From: Chloroflexota bacterium
GTDB lineage: Bacteria > Chloroflexota > UBA6077 > CF-72
Direction: 5' to 3'
Assembly: GCA_019247135.1 (NCBI GenBank)
Contig: JAFAPL010000742.1
Location: 1-6,749, forward strand
Length of the DNA stretch: 6,749 bases
The notes under the pieces were generated by a model. The model did no database searches and was not told the DNA's origin. It worked only from the letters and a program-made list of their open reading frames with translations. Position numbers and translations under genes: made by a program. Every line of letters starts with the position of its first letter. Position 1 is the first letter of the stretch. Below are positions 6,121-6,749 of this stretch, one piece after another.

Positions 6121-6131
6121 ATTCCGTTCTC

Positions 6132-6749
6132 ATGAAAGCCGACGAAATGCGGCTCGGGCCGCTATTGGACGGGCCGCGCCAGTTCGTCGTGCCGTATTTT
6201 CAACGCACATATAGTTGGCGTCGGCAGCAGTGGAATACGCTCTTAGACGACATCCTCGAGCTGTATGAGCTGGCGACCGGTCATTCACACTTTCTCGGCT
6301 CAATGGTGCTGCTCGGTGATGCGCCCGATGCTGGTCTGCAAAGTACGTTGGTCATCGACGGCCAGCAGCGCCTCGTGACGCTGTCCTTGTTTCTGGCTGC
6401 TGTTCGAGACATTGCACGCCGGACAGCGCCGCCTCTGGCGACGAGCATCCACGAGAACTATCTCGTCAGCGACGGCCACGTGAAAGTGCTGTGCACGCAT
6501 CAGGATCGCGCCGCGTTCGCCACGGTCGTGGAGCAAGGACGCGAGCCGGAGCCGTCACCGATCCGTGATGCATATCGCTCATTTCGGGCCGCGCTCGAGG
6601 AGCACCTCCAGCAAGGCATTGACCTGGAACGGCTGACTCACATCGTGGGATCGCAGCTTTCGTTCGTCGCGATCACGCTCGATGGAGAAGACAATCCGTA
6701 TCGGATCTTCGAGAGCCTGAACGCCAAAGGCATGCCGCTCACGCAGGGC
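6132..6749 (+). CDS. DUF262 / GmrSD-type protein, 5' part (cut by window edge)
   Basis: An open frame of 206 codons from ATG at 6132 reaches the right edge without a stop. It shows the DUF262 (ParB/sulfiredoxin-like) hallmarks: FVVPYFQRTYSW at 18-29, HFLGSMVLL at 53-61, VIDGQQRLVTLSLF at 74-87 with the nucleotide-binding/hydrolysis motif DGQQR, and YRIFESLNAKGMPL at 190-203. Family members include the GmrS half of the type IV enzyme GmrSD, BrxU and SspE, which sense modified or phosphorothioated DNA and restrict phage. In many, a DUF1524 HNH nuclease domain follows; whether it does here lies outside the window. It runs in the same direction as the metabolic operon, 67 bases downstream, with a repeat between them and poor ribosome-binding signals, so it is probably a separate unit. 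A second in-frame ATG is codon 6, at 6147. Family identity is strong; a defence role is inferred from relatives. Confidence 0.85.
   Translation, partial: MKADEMRLGPLLDGPRQFVVPYFQRTYSWRRQQWNTLLDDILELYELATGHSHFLGSMVLLGDAPDAGLQSTLVIDGQQRLVTLSLFLAAVRDIARRTAPPLATSIHENYLVSDGHVKVLCTHQDRAAFATVVEQGREPEPSPIRDAYRSFRAALEEHLQQGIDLERLTHIVGSQLSFVAITLDGEDNPYRIFESLNAKGMPLTQG

Larger units (their letters stand above)
6065..6131. other. 67-base spacer between metabolic operon and DUF262 gene
   Basis: The spacer is filled by two partly overlapping hairpins (6074-6093 and 6089-6119). No good promoter or Shine-Dalgarno for the DUF262 gene is evident; GAGCGG at 6115-6120 lies 11 bases before its ATG and is a poor match. 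Confidence 0.5.

Noticed and set aside
5600..6133. Minus-strand open frame of 177 codons opposite the lyase gene
   Set aside because: It is antisense to conserved HMG-CoA-lyase motifs and shows no motif of its own.
1..6749. CRISPR array, tRNA/rRNA, insertion sequence or integrase
   Set aside because: I saw no regularly spaced direct repeats, tRNA-like cloverleaf, transposase or integrase motif on either strand. The only repeat signals are the NHL units and the hairpins at 6074-6120.

Overview
The window reads as a GC-rich bacterial chromosome or metagenome contig. It carries compact catabolic genes and, at its right edge, the start of a defence-type gene. The mix (M81/MlrC-like protein, HpPgdA-like cytoplasmic deacetylase, MFS_3 exporter, MmgE/PrpD plus HMG-CoA-lyase-like protein, DUF262) fits an uncultured environmental lineage such as Chloroflexota. 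That assignment comes from gene content only and is weak; no rRNA, tRNA or other taxonomic marker is present.

Left block (1-1371, minus strand): one reading frame stays open from a start at 1371 to the left edge. Its first ~247 codons are the N-terminal metal-binding domain of an M81/MlrC-family protein. The frame then continues without a stop into an NHL-type beta-propeller, and the MlrC C-terminal domain is absent. Inside the propeller the homology changes frame twice (near 320-325 and near 165-171). Each change is explained by one missing base. The block is therefore either a true fusion or deletion product with decay, or an assembly or sequencing artefact at a contig end.

Middle block: only 26 bases separate the MlrC-like start from a divergent polysaccharide-deacetylase-family gene (1398-2330, plus). 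That gene overlaps tail-to-tail by 12 bases with an MFS_3 transporter (2319-3617, minus). A 125-base divergent spacer (3618-3742) with two small inverted repeats separates the transporter from the next genes.

Right block (plus strand): a MmgE/PrpD-family protein (3743-5119) and an HMG-CoA-lyase-family enzyme (5138-6064) form a tight two-gene operon, with the second gene's Shine-Dalgarno starting at the stop codon of the first. Together they suggest breakdown of a CoA-activated organic acid by dehydration/hydration or isomerisation followed by retro-aldol cleavage. The substrate cannot be read from sequence. A 67-base spacer (6065-6131) holds two overlapping hairpins; one resembles a widely dispersed bacterial repeat. 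The 5' part of a DUF262/GmrSD-type gene (6132 to the edge) follows, with the DGQQR nucleotide-binding motif of modification-sensing restriction proteins.

Most of the window is ordinary metabolism. The parts worth a second look are the MlrC/NHL chimera with two single-base frame breaks, the repeat at the metabolic/defence boundary, and the DUF262 gene with whatever lies beyond the right edge.
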